6,755 nucleotides of DNA from Firmicutes bacterium UBA1426 (GCA_002329675.1 DCUA01000142.1:1-6755), one strand, 5' to 3'; numbered from the stretch's first letter, positions 1 to 4,310 are shown. Numbers and translations are program-made. The notes: generated by a model not told the origin, from the sequence alone.

Positions 1-57
1 GGCGATGATGTCCTCGCCGATTCTGTGAATGGTCGCTACAATCTGTGCTTCTTTCAT
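1..57 (-). CDS. 5' end of a small unknown gene, cut by window edge
   Basis: Nineteen codons are visible, beginning MKEAQIVATIHRIGEDIIA and running off the left edge. The start is supported by an AAAGGAGG ribosome binding site 7-8 nt upstream on the minus strand. The visible peptide has a normal protein-like composition, but it is too short to assign to a family. It overlaps, in a different frame, an open frame that starts further upstream at 160, also with a good ribosome binding site. Either two small genes overlap here, or the two pieces belong to one gene broken by a frameshift. It lies at the downstream end of the minus-strand gene row that carries the DUF3846-type genes. Confidence 0.45.
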   Translation of the reverse strand, partial: MKEAQIVATIHRIGEDIIA

Positions 58-160
58 TGGCGTTTCCTCCTTTCATACGTGCTTCGACTGCGCTAATGGC
101 TCGGAGAATGTTTCTCGCATCCGCCTTGCCCCCGACGCGAATTCCAGTGATTTGTGTCAT
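1..160 (-). CDS. Small unknown ORF, open at window edge
   Basis: An ATG at 160-158 on the minus strand is preceded by GGAAAGGAGGG at about 8 nt spacing, a very strong ribosome binding site. The frame starts MTQITGIRVGGKADARNILR and stays open to the left edge (53 codons). The first 33 or so residues look like a real basic small protein. The remainder (rich in Ser, His, Arg, Asn) looks like out-of-frame translation of the better-looking gene that starts at 57. The true end therefore cannot be fixed: the gene may overlap its neighbour, or a frameshift near 60 may join the two. It follows the first copy of the repeated intergenic element and its hairpin, as the other genes of the row do. Function unknown. 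Confidence 0.45.
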   Translation of the reverse strand, partial: MTQITGIRVGGKADARNILRAISAVEARMKGGNANERSTDCSDHSQNRRGHHR

Positions 161-179
161 GACCGGCTCCCTCCTTTCC

Positions 180-199
180 GAGGCGGCTTTCTGCCCCTC
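180..199 (-). other. Small RNA hairpin between gene and element
   Basis: GAGG C GGC TTTCT GCC CCTC can fold into a 7-bp stem with one bulged base and a five-base loop. It lies between the repeated element at 207-236 and the ribosome binding site of the gene starting at 160. The other two copies of the element are also followed by a hairpin. No U-run follows, so it is not a normal terminator. Confidence 0.35.
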
Positions 200-206
200 T
201 ATCTCT

Positions 207-236
207 CCACGGACAGTTAGGAGCCGGTTGACAACC
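207..236. repeat. Intergenic linker element, copy 1 of 3
   Basis: Plus-strand CCACGGACAG (207-216), 11 variable bases, then TTGACAACC (228-236). It begins 4 nt downstream of the stop codon of the DUF3846-type gene. In this copy GGTTGACAACC forms a 5-1-5 inverted repeat; in the RNA it would read GGUUGUCAACC and could form a tiny hairpin or a protein or RNase site. The two blocks and the 11-base spacing are the same in all three copies, while the spacer is not, so the blocks are probably under selection. Function unknown. Confidence 0.75.
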
Positions 237-240
237 AGAG

Positions 241-645
241 TCAGGAAAAAAGTTTGTCGATTACTTCATCGAGGATGTGATGCAGGTCTTCTCTGGTGAG
301 ATCGACGTCATCGTCCACCCAGTCATCCGGGGTCTCAGGCTCGCCGAACTCAGCCAGTAGTAACACCACCTGTTCATCGGTCAGGCTGCAGATTTCTTCT
401 TTATCATTACAGCCGAAGATGACCATCGTTCCGGCGAAGATGTCGAGGATCTCCCCATCGTCATCCAGCAGGGACCGGTTCAGCGGAAGCCCCTTGATCT
501 TGCCTTCCTCATTCACCGCGATGCAGATCCCTTTATGGGGGACGGTAAACTCAGGGCGGCCGTCAACCAGCTCGTCGATCTTCTTCGGGCAGATAAACCG
601 CACCTCCGCATCCCTGCCAGGTTCCAGAATCATAGCTCTTACCAT
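241..645 (-). CDS. DUF3846-type protein (134 aa)
   Basis: The protein runs from MVRAMILEPGRDAEVRF to a C-terminus rich in Asp and Glu. The core contains LPLNRSL, DIFAGTMVIFG and SLTDEQVV, the order (start strand, 'LNR' motif, 'GTxxIxG', 'LTDEQ') that I associate with the DUF3846 family of small proteins from conjugative elements, plasmids and phages. Biochemical role unknown. Start chosen at the second of two adjacent ATG codons (645-643), because AAAGGAG sits 6 nt before it; the first ATG at 648 is only 3 nt away, and an upstream in-frame ATG at 705 lacks support. No signal peptide or membrane segment is visible; the acidic tail (about residues 105-125) suggests a cytoplasmic, possibly nucleic-acid-mimicking or protein-binding protein. 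It is a probable paralog of the next gene upstream in the same row. Confidence 0.8.
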   Translation of the reverse strand: MVRAMILEPGRDAEVRFICPKKIDELVDGRPEFTVPHKGICIAVNEEGKIKGLPLNRSLLDDDGEILDIFAGTMVIFGCNDKEEICSLTDEQVVLLLAEFGEPETPDDWVDDDVDLTREDLHHILDEVIDKLFS

Positions 646-686
646 CATTGGCTCCTTTCTTCCCACATGGGGGATTCGAAATGTCA

Positions 687-700
687 GGGGTCTTTTCCCC
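687..700 (-). other. Small RNA hairpin after element copy 2
   Basis: GGGG TCTTTT CCCC gives a 4-bp GC stem with a six-base loop, located just downstream (minus strand) of the repeated element at 710-739 and well before the ribosome binding site of the DUF3846-type gene. Weak on its own; noted because each element copy has a hairpin at a comparable place. Confidence 0.3.
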
Positions 701-709
701 TTCACCTTC

Positions 710-739
710 CCACGGACAGATACACCCGGTTTGACAACC
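710..739. repeat. Intergenic linker element, copy 2 of 3
   Basis: CCACGGACAG (710-719), 11 variable bases, TTGACAACC (731-739). It begins 5 nt after the stop codon of the gene at 745-1155. The flanking base pattern (C-rich before CCACGG, A/G-rich after TTGACAACC) also resembles the other copies. The RNA sense strand reads GGTTGTCAA, then the spacer, then CTGTCCGTGG. Confidence 0.75.
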
Positions 740-744
740 AGAAA

Positions 745-1155
745 TCAGAAAAAATCTCCATTGATACTTCCGTAGAACTCATCTTCGTCCACGATGCGGG
801 TGCCGCAGAAGTCTTCCTCTTCCTGTGCATCTTCCTCAAAGGGATCGTAGTCGTCGCTGTCGTACTCCTCCTCCGCGAAGGAGGTACGACGCTCAACGAA
901 AGCGATTTCATCATCTGTGAGGTCGTCGAAGTCATCGTGACTGCCGACAAAAAGGATCGGTCCGCGCACCGTTCCGCATTCTTCAAAGGTACGGTTGGGC
1001 GACAGGTCCTCACGGTCCGCCAATACGACCATGCAGATTTCTTCTGCATCCTCGAACGGCCACAGGTGTTCCACGGCCCCGCCCAGGGTCTCTTCCATGT
1101 CGTCGACTTCAATGATCTCGGCTGCTTCGTAGGGTTCCATATACAGTGCTTTCAT
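745..1155 (-). CDS. DUF3846-type protein, second copy (136 aa)
   Basis: The protein begins MKALYMEPYEAAEIIEVDD. Its middle has LSPNRTF, GPILFVG and DLTDDEIAFVERR, which line up with LPLNRSL, GTMVIFG and SLTDEQVV of the neighbouring gene; I therefore call it a DUF3846-type paralog. After residue 90 comes a long acidic stretch rich in Asp, Glu and Tyr, ending in GSINGDFF. No membrane segment is visible. The start at 1155 has no good ribosome binding site directly upstream; instead an eight-codon mini-ORF (1175-1152) ends in a TGA that overlaps this ATG, which could couple translation. Met-6 is an alternative start but has no ribosome binding site either. It sits between the sigma-like gene and the other DUF3846-type gene, probably in one transcript. 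Confidence 0.75.
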   Translation of the reverse strand: MKALYMEPYEAAEIIEVDDMEETLGGAVEHLWPFEDAEEICMVVLADREDLSPNRTFEECGTVRGPILFVGSHDDFDDLTDDEIAFVERRTSFAEEEYDSDDYDPFEEDAQEEEDFCGTRIVDEDEFYGSINGDFF

Positions 1156-1175
1156 CGGTTTTGTATTTCTTTCAT
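1152..1175 (-). other. Possible coupling mini-ORF (MKEIQNR)
   Basis: ATG at 1175-1173 followed by six codons and a TGA (1154-1152) that overlaps the start ATG of the DUF3846-type gene as ATGA. A purine tract GGAAGGA (1208-1202) lies upstream but is separated by the GC-rich hairpin at 1181-1198. If that hairpin folds, AAGGA would be only 8 unpaired bases from this ATG. This is an inference from spacing; the mini-ORF may be chance. Confidence 0.25.
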
Positions 1176-1180
1176 AAATT

Positions 1181-1198
1181 GGGGGACCGAAGTCCCCC
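1181..1198 (-). other. Perfect UUCG tetraloop hairpin
   Basis: On the minus strand GGGGGAC UUCG GUCCCCC forms a perfect 7-bp stem closed by the very stable UUCG tetraloop. It lies between element copy 3 and the start of the DUF3846-type gene. The following bases AATTT are not a U-run, so it is unlikely to be a strong intrinsic terminator; a role in mRNA stability, processing or start-site presentation is more likely. Confidence 0.65.
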
Positions 1199-1206
1199 TC
1201 ATCCTT

Positions 1207-1236
1207 CCACGGACAGTTGTTCCAGTGTTGACAACC
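1207..1236. repeat. Intergenic linker element, copy 3 of 3
   Basis: CCACGGACAG (1207-1216), 11 variable bases, TTGACAACC (1228-1236). Only one base separates it from the stop codon of the sigma-like gene at 1238. Block sequence and spacing match copies 1 and 2 exactly. Here the centre reads GTTGACAAC, so the short palindrome is kept as 4-1-4. Confidence 0.75.
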
Positions 1237-1237
1237 T

Positions 1238-1744
1238 TCAGCCGCAGATTTCTGCTTCCAGCTTCACCCGCAGCTCTGCCAGAAGAGAGAGGTGCCGCTT
1301 ACTGACCGCCTGCTGGGAGATGTGGAGCTTCCTCGCAATCTGCCGCTGCGTGTACGGGATGTCCTCGAAGTAAATGTCGTGGAGCAGGACCTGGTCTTCC
1401 AGTGGAAGCGCATCCAGCTCCCGGTGCAGCGCTTCCTTCAGCAGTTTCGCCAGAACCTGGTCTTCAACCGAAGGACTCTTATCCGGCGTTTCGAATTCGT
1501 CTTCCTCATACATCTGGTCAAGGGAGACCGGCGAGCCGGTGCGGTCATGCTTGCATTCTTCACAATTCCCCTCACACCGCTTCCCGCCGATCACGCAGCG
1601 GGAACGACGATCTGCGTTTTTCTCCTCCTGCCAGACGAGATCCATGTACCCGTAGTAAACCTCCTCGCTGACCTCTACCCAGGTCTTCCCGACTCTCAGG
1701 TAGTACTTGCCGTTTTCTTTCTTGCCTTCACGATCTTTTTTCAT
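1238..1744 (-). CDS. Sigma-70 region-4-like HTH protein with Cys cluster (168 aa)
   Basis: The C-terminal half (about residues 93-163) has the layout of sigma factor region 4: an acidic/Leu-rich helix (DALPLEDQVLLHDIYF), then a helix-turn-helix TQRQIARKLHISQQAVSKR and a final basic helix. Such proteins usually bind promoter -35 DNA or act as small regulators in Clostridia mobile elements; region 2 of a true sigma factor is not visible. The N-terminal part has a KYYLRVGKTWVEVSEEVY segment often seen in this group, followed by four cysteines (Cys50, Cys57, Cys61, Cys64) that could bind zinc or an iron-sulfur cluster. Start chosen at 1744 because GGAAGGAG lies 6 nt upstream; an in-frame ATG at 1801 has no ribosome binding site and would overlap the divergent promoter. 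It is the first gene of the minus-strand row and faces away from the plus-strand operon, so it could control both. Confidence 0.8.
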   Translation of the reverse strand: MKKDREGKKENGKYYLRVGKTWVEVSEEVYYGYMDLVWQEEKNADRRSRCVIGGKRCEGNCEECKHDRTGSPVSLDQMYEEDEFETPDKSPSVEDQVLAKLLKEALHRELDALPLEDQVLLHDIYFEDIPYTQRQIARKLHISQQAVSKRHLSLLAELRVKLEAEICG

Positions 1745-1763
1745 TTCTTGCTCCTTCCGGCTC

Positions 1764-1792
1764 TGGAATTTCCCAGGCCAATGTGATATAAT
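1764..1792 (+). promoter_or_regulatory. Predicted promoter of the five-gene operon
   Basis: A perfect extended -10 box TGATATAAT (TATAAT at 1787-1792) lies 17 bases after a weak -35 candidate TGGAAT (1764-1769). Transcription would begin near 1799, giving a leader of about 170 nt before the first gene. The -10 overlaps the region upstream of the divergent sigma-like gene, whose start is at 1744, so a regulator bound here could affect both directions. Confidence 0.6.
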
Positions 1793-1800
1793 GGTTTTCA

Positions 1801-1848
1801 CTGGTTTCCCTGGTGTTCGTTCCTGTTTCCGGAACGCCAGATCGCCAG
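1801..1848 (+). promoter_or_regulatory. Structured 5' leader, first hairpin
   Basis: CGTTCC (1818-1823) pairs with GGAACG (1831-1836) around a seven-base loop. Two CTGG blocks upstream (1801-1804, 1810-1813) can pair with two CCAG blocks downstream (1845-1848, 1837-1840), extending the stem with bulges. CGCCAGA occurs twice at an 8-base step (1835, 1843), which could permit alternative pairings. It starts almost at the predicted transcription start. No U-run follows, so it is not an obvious terminator. Confidence 0.4.
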
Positions 1849-1868
1849 AGGGAGCAAATTAATGCCCC

Positions 1869-1884
1869 CGGAAGTCACCTTCCG
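1869..1884 (+). promoter_or_regulatory. Second leader hairpin
   Basis: CGGAAG TCAC CTTCCG is a perfect 6-bp stem with a four-base loop in the leader of the plus-strand operon, about 85 nt before the first gene. It is followed by an A/T-rich stretch (ATTGAAATTTTGA) that is not a uniform U-run. It may act with the first hairpin in leader control or mRNA stability. Confidence 0.4.
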
Positions 1885-1924
1885 AGAGCCATTGAAATTT
1901 TGATCGAGTTGATTGCAATGTACT

Positions 1925-1957
1925 TGAATCAGTTGATTCAGTTGATTGAGTTGAAAG
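1925..1957 (+). promoter_or_regulatory. Operator-like dyad and 9-base direct repeats
   Basis: TGAATCA GT TGATTCA (1925-1940) is an inverted repeat with 7-bp arms and a 2-base centre. Overlapping it are three 9-base tandem units: AGTTGATTC, AGTTGATTG and AGTTGAAAG (1931-1957), the last merging into the AAAGGAG ribosome binding site of the first gene. A protein bound here would block translation start or transcript elongation; the operon's own small DNA-binding protein at 4110 is the natural candidate. The same bases in frame 1 also encode a Leu/Ile-rich peptide (MYLNQLIQLIELKG, from ATG 1918 to stop 1989), with no ribosome binding site. Confidence 0.45.
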
Positions 1958-1969
1958 GAGAAAACGCTC

Positions 1970-2866
1970 ATGGAGCGCCTTCGCGGTAATACATTCCTCC
2001 TTCTTCTGCTTCGTGCTGGATGTCAGGTTCTACTGAATCCACAGGAGTACGGGGAGAGCAAAGATGGGGTAACAAAACCCAACATGCTGGCGGATTTGAT
2101 CCGCTTGACGAATCCGGAATATCAGCCAGCAAAGCTTGAAACTCTCGGTTCTTACTTCTCGAAATACCTGTCCGGTGATCCTCCCAGAAGCCCCGCCTAT
2201 CTTCCCTTCAGCAATCCTGCCTACCAGTTCGGTCTACAATCCCGAATCGCAGATGACTATCCCGCCGTTCTTCGTCAGATGGATAAGTTCTGCCGTACAT
2301 ATCTCACGCAGGAGGATTTCCCTCTCCGGCTTCTGGTTAGTGGCATTGTTGATGCTATCCTTGCCGACGATTCTTTCGATGGCACGTTTGATGTAGGCGA
2401 TAGAACGGTGTCCAAACCCGAACTTGACAATCAGAAACGGTTTCTGCTGCAGCCTTTCCTTGCATCTGTCTGGAGCAGTATCCTTGCAAATCACCCGGAT
2501 ACATCTGAGGGGCAGGAAACTTATCTCGAATGGACCGAAGACGCTGGTTACAATACAGCCAGAGAGATCACAACGAAGATCGGCGCAGAAAGGGCAAAAA
2601 AAATAGCCGTATCCGCCAATCTCCCGGAGGAGATGCTGGTAGACACGGCTGAAGAGGAAGATGCTGAACCGGCAGAACCTGATGTTACTGTTGAAGAGAT
2701 TCACGAGGATGAGCCTCGCGTCGAATTGTACGAAGCACCTTTTACAAATCCGCAGACTGGTGAAAAGGTAGTAGCGCAGTTTCACGTCGAAGCAAGAGAT
2801 AATGGTATCGCTGCCGGAATCCTTTATGGGGGCATACACATAGATCGGAGAAAAAAGGATGACTAA
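1970..2866 (+). CDS. Unknown 298-aa protein with C-terminal NGIAxG motif
   Basis: First gene of the operon, started by AAAGGAG 9 nt before the ATG. The N-terminus reads MERLRGNTFLLLLLRAG; the Leu run is short and followed by Arg, so I do not read it as a signal peptide. A soluble region follows (about 35-210) with YLPFSN (78-83), FLASVWSSILAN (163-174) and a GQETYLEWTE segment (181-190). From memory this resembles a family of Firmicutes hypothetical proteins beginning MxRLRGNTFLLLL with a FLxxVWxxI...GxxTxxxW signature; function unknown and not checked here. Residues about 225-250 are an acidic linker, then FTNPQTGEKV and a final segment FHVEARDNGIAAGILYGGIH. That tail motif recurs near the N-termini of the next two proteins, suggesting mutual docking. 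The stop overlaps the next start by 8 nt, so the two are translationally coupled. No catalytic motif was recognised. Confidence 0.85.
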   Translation: MERLRGNTFLLLLLRAGCQVLLNPQEYGESKDGVTKPNMLADLIRLTNPEYQPAKLETLGSYFSKYLSGDPPRSPAYLPFSNPAYQFGLQSRIADDYPAVLRQMDKFCRTYLTQEDFPLRLLVSGIVDAILADDSFDGTFDVGDRTVSKPELDNQKRFLLQPFLASVWSSILANHPDTSEGQETYLEWTEDAGYNTAREITTKIGAERAKKIAVSANLPEEMLVDTAEEEDAEPAEPDVTVEEIHEDEPRVELYEAPFTNPQTGEKVVAQFHVEARDNGIAAGILYGGIHIDRRKKDD

Positions 2867-3425
2867 TGAGATCAGTAAAACAGGCCGCCTTCCCTCCACC
2901 CCTTCTCTGACTGTTCACGCTGAGGGAGACGGCATCGCTGTCGGATATACGGACTCTGTAAACACAACCATGAACATCATCATGGCTGATGGTAGAAAAA
3001 GCAGTGTCAGCACGAATTACTTCAACCTGATTATCGGATATGATCCTTTTGAAAAAGATCACATCCTGGTCGATCCGAAACGGGCGCTGACCGAGTACAT
3101 AAGCGACGATGTAAAAGAACGGTTCGCCGGGTGGACACCGGAGAAAATAGCAGAAATAAAAAAACTGCCCGCGATCATCTCCTGCGAAAGAGACGGTACC
3201 GACGAGCAGCAGGCTGTCTTTGCATTTATTCGTGATATAAAGGTTCAGGACAATGGAATCAAAGTATACTTCCAGCGGTATTTCCCGCTTCCTTTCTCTT
3301 TCCTGAGTGAGAATCTTCTAGATCTCGCAATGTACCTATTTGAACTGACGCGGACGCATTGGACCATTAAGAAGATTGATCTTATTGAAGTACTGCAGGA
3401 TGCAGGTTTTTTCCCTGGGAAATGA
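2859..3425 (+). CDS. Unknown 188-aa protein, paralog of next gene
   Basis: Starts at ATG 2859 inside the end of the previous gene, with GGAG 8 nt upstream. Two parts are visible. Residues 17-40 hold the shared Gly-rich motif (AEGDGIAVGYTDSV), predicted as beta strands. Residues about 55-185 form a mixed alpha/beta domain with KKLPAIISCERD (101-112), AVFAFIRDIKVQDNGIKVYF (119-138) and the striking FELTRTHWTIKKIDLIEVLQ (161-180). The THWxIKxIDLxxVL stretch looks like a conserved signature that I have a memory of in other bacterial hypothetical proteins, some in defence-like contexts; I cannot name the family. The following gene aligns over the same segments, so the two arose by duplication. No signal peptide or membrane span. 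It may be an adaptor or effector of the cassette. Confidence 0.85.
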   Translation: MTNEISKTGRLPSTPSLTVHAEGDGIAVGYTDSVNTTMNIIMADGRKSSVSTNYFNLIIGYDPFEKDHILVDPKRALTEYISDDVKERFAGWTPEKIAEIKKLPAIISCERDGTDEQQAVFAFIRDIKVQDNGIKVYFQRYFPLPFSFLSENLLDLAMYLFELTRTHWTIKKIDLIEVLQDAGFFPGK

Positions 3426-3438
3426 GGTGAGCTTTTTG
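3424..3438 (+). promoter_or_regulatory. Ribosome binding site deciding a TTG start
   Basis: GAGGTGA (3424-3430) overlaps the previous stop codon and lies 5 nt before an in-frame TTG (3436-3438). The nearest in-frame ATG (3448) is 17 nt away, too far for this site, and the upstream ATG at 3376 lies deep inside the previous gene with no ribosome binding site. Confidence 0.55.
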
Positions 3439-4101
3439 AAAGATGAGATGATTATTCCCGGTAACCATCCTGCTGTAGTCCCAAATATTACCGCAACAGG
3501 AAACGGAATCGCTATCGGCACATTAAACGATGGGCTTCATTTACATCTTGATGGAGCCTCAGAAGAAACTGTCGCTCTTCTGGGACGCCTATTCGGCCTT
3601 CAGCAGTTACCGGCACCTGAGCCTGAAAAGCCTTCCTACCGGGATGAATGGATGTCTCTGAGTACTGATTCCTTCTGCCTTTTCGTTCTGGAGAACGAAG
3701 AATACAAATGCGGTTCATTTTGCATTTCTAAAAGCCGAGCTTTGGAAAAATACACAAGCCGTGAACATAGAACACTGTATAGGGCACTCAGTCCTGCTGC
3801 ACAAGAATCCATCATGAAGATGCCATGCATTTTCGCTCGGAGAAATCCATCCTATAGGTATGCTGACGATGACTATCCAGCTCTCTTAGGGCGGATCACC
3901 GGTATCACCTGCCTGCGAGACAACATACGTTTTGCCTTTCAGCCATACAGTGTGATCTATCAATGTATCATCAACCGCAATATAGCTGCTTTTAATCTGG
4001 TGTATTCTTCGCTCCGTAATGAACTTGATGAGGAGCACTGGAGCATCCGATCAGGTAATCTTCAGAATGTTGTTGCCCAACTGGGCGTTGTGATCGAATA
4101 G
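3436..4101 (+). CDS. Unknown 221-aa protein, paralog of previous gene
   Basis: Start set at TTG 3436 by the GAGGTGA site; ATG 3448 is the alternative (217 aa). Residues 18-38 carry the shared motif in its clearest form, ATGNGIAIGTLNDGLHLHL. A variable linker with PAPEPEKP (59-66) follows. Residues about 78-221 align with the previous protein: ALEKYTSREH matches ALTEYISDDV, IMKMPCIFARRNP matches IKKLPAIISCERD, ALLGRITGI matches AVFAFIRDI, and LRNELDEEHWSIRSGNLQNVV matches the FELTRTHWTIKKIDLIEVL segment. The His-Trp pair is kept (HW, 201-202) but the preceding Thr and the following Lys and Asp are lost, so the copy has diverged at the best conserved site. The stop codon is part of the next gene's AGGAGG site. 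Function unknown; likely a partner subunit. Confidence 0.82.
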   Translation: MKDEMIIPGNHPAVVPNITATGNGIAIGTLNDGLHLHLDGASEETVALLGRLFGLQQLPAPEPEKPSYRDEWMSLSTDSFCLFVLENEEYKCGSFCISKSRALEKYTSREHRTLYRALSPAAQESIMKMPCIFARRNPSYRYADDDYPALLGRITGITCLRDNIRFAFQPYSVIYQCIINRNIAAFNLVYSSLRNELDEEHWSIRSGNLQNVVAQLGVVIE

Positions 4102-4109
4102 GAGGACGC

Positions 4110-4307
4110 ATGAGCAAAAAAGTAGTGGAACTACCTGATAAATGGGTAAACATTGAGGATATTGCAGTGTATCTCAGCATCACGGAGGACACCGCTCGGA
4201 CATGGGTTCGTGAAGGAAAACTCCCAGCTTATAAAGTCGGGAAGAGATATAAATTTAAGCTTAGTGAAATCGATGAGTGGGTCCGTGAGGGCAGGATAAA
4301 GGAGTAG
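4110..4307 (+). CDS. Excisionase/MerR-like small HTH protein (65 aa)
   Basis: An ideal AGGAGG, 4 nt from ATG, initiates a 65-residue protein. Residues 11-62 form a winged helix-turn-helix of the HTH_17/excisionase type: WVNIEDIAVYLSITEDTART, then WVREGKLPAYKVGKRYKFK and SEIDEWVREG. Proteins of this shape (LPAxKVGxxxxFxxSEIDEWVRxG) are annotated as excisionases, but very similar ones occur inside restriction-modification and other defence operons, where no recombination role is evident. It starts 8 nt after the previous stop and ends 3 nt before the ATPase start, so it is embedded in the cassette and is more likely its DNA-binding regulator or targeting subunit than a true excisionase. The dyad before the first gene is a candidate binding site. 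Fold assignment is firm; role is inferred. Confidence 0.88.
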   Translation: MSKKVVELPDKWVNIEDIAVYLSITEDTARTWVREGKLPAYKVGKRYKFKLSEIDEWVREGRIKE

Positions 4308-4310
4308 ACA

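Noticed and set aside
207..1236. Linker elements as a CRISPR array or simple -35 promoters
   Set aside because: Copies are about 500 bases apart with genes between them, so this is no CRISPR array; TTGACA is not followed by a -10 box at about 17 bases in the copies inspected.
535..1305. 256-codon plus-strand open frame across the DUF3846 region
   Set aside because: It is antisense to two well-supported minus-strand genes and runs through their intergenic regions, with no ribosome binding site; the reading is a shadow of the acidic codon pattern on the other strand.
1791..1862. Short ORF MVFTGFPGVRSCF... from ATG 1792
   Set aside because: Its ATG lies in the predicted -10 box, upstream of the predicted transcription start, and has no ribosome binding site.
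1918..1989. Leu/Ile-rich 23-residue ORF overlapping the first operon gene
   Set aside because: No ribosome binding site, and its regular pattern follows directly from the TTGATT repeats. Treated as a by-product of the repeat rather than a gene.
2851..2857. A_AAA_AAG slippery heptamer in frame at the end of the first operon gene
   Set aside because: A -1 slip reaches a TGA at 2860-2862 at once and does not enter the next gene, which is in the +1 frame. The 8-nt overlap is better explained by ordinary translational coupling.
2234..2899. 221-codon minus-strand frame opposite the first operon gene
   Set aside because: It is rich in Cys, Phe and Ile with no ribosome binding site and sits entirely opposite a gene that has strong start signals and operon context.
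3376..3435. Longer start (ATG 3376) for the third operon gene
   Set aside because: It would lie 50 nt inside the conserved end of the previous gene and lacks a ribosome binding site; the TTG at 3436 has GAGGTGA at ideal spacing.
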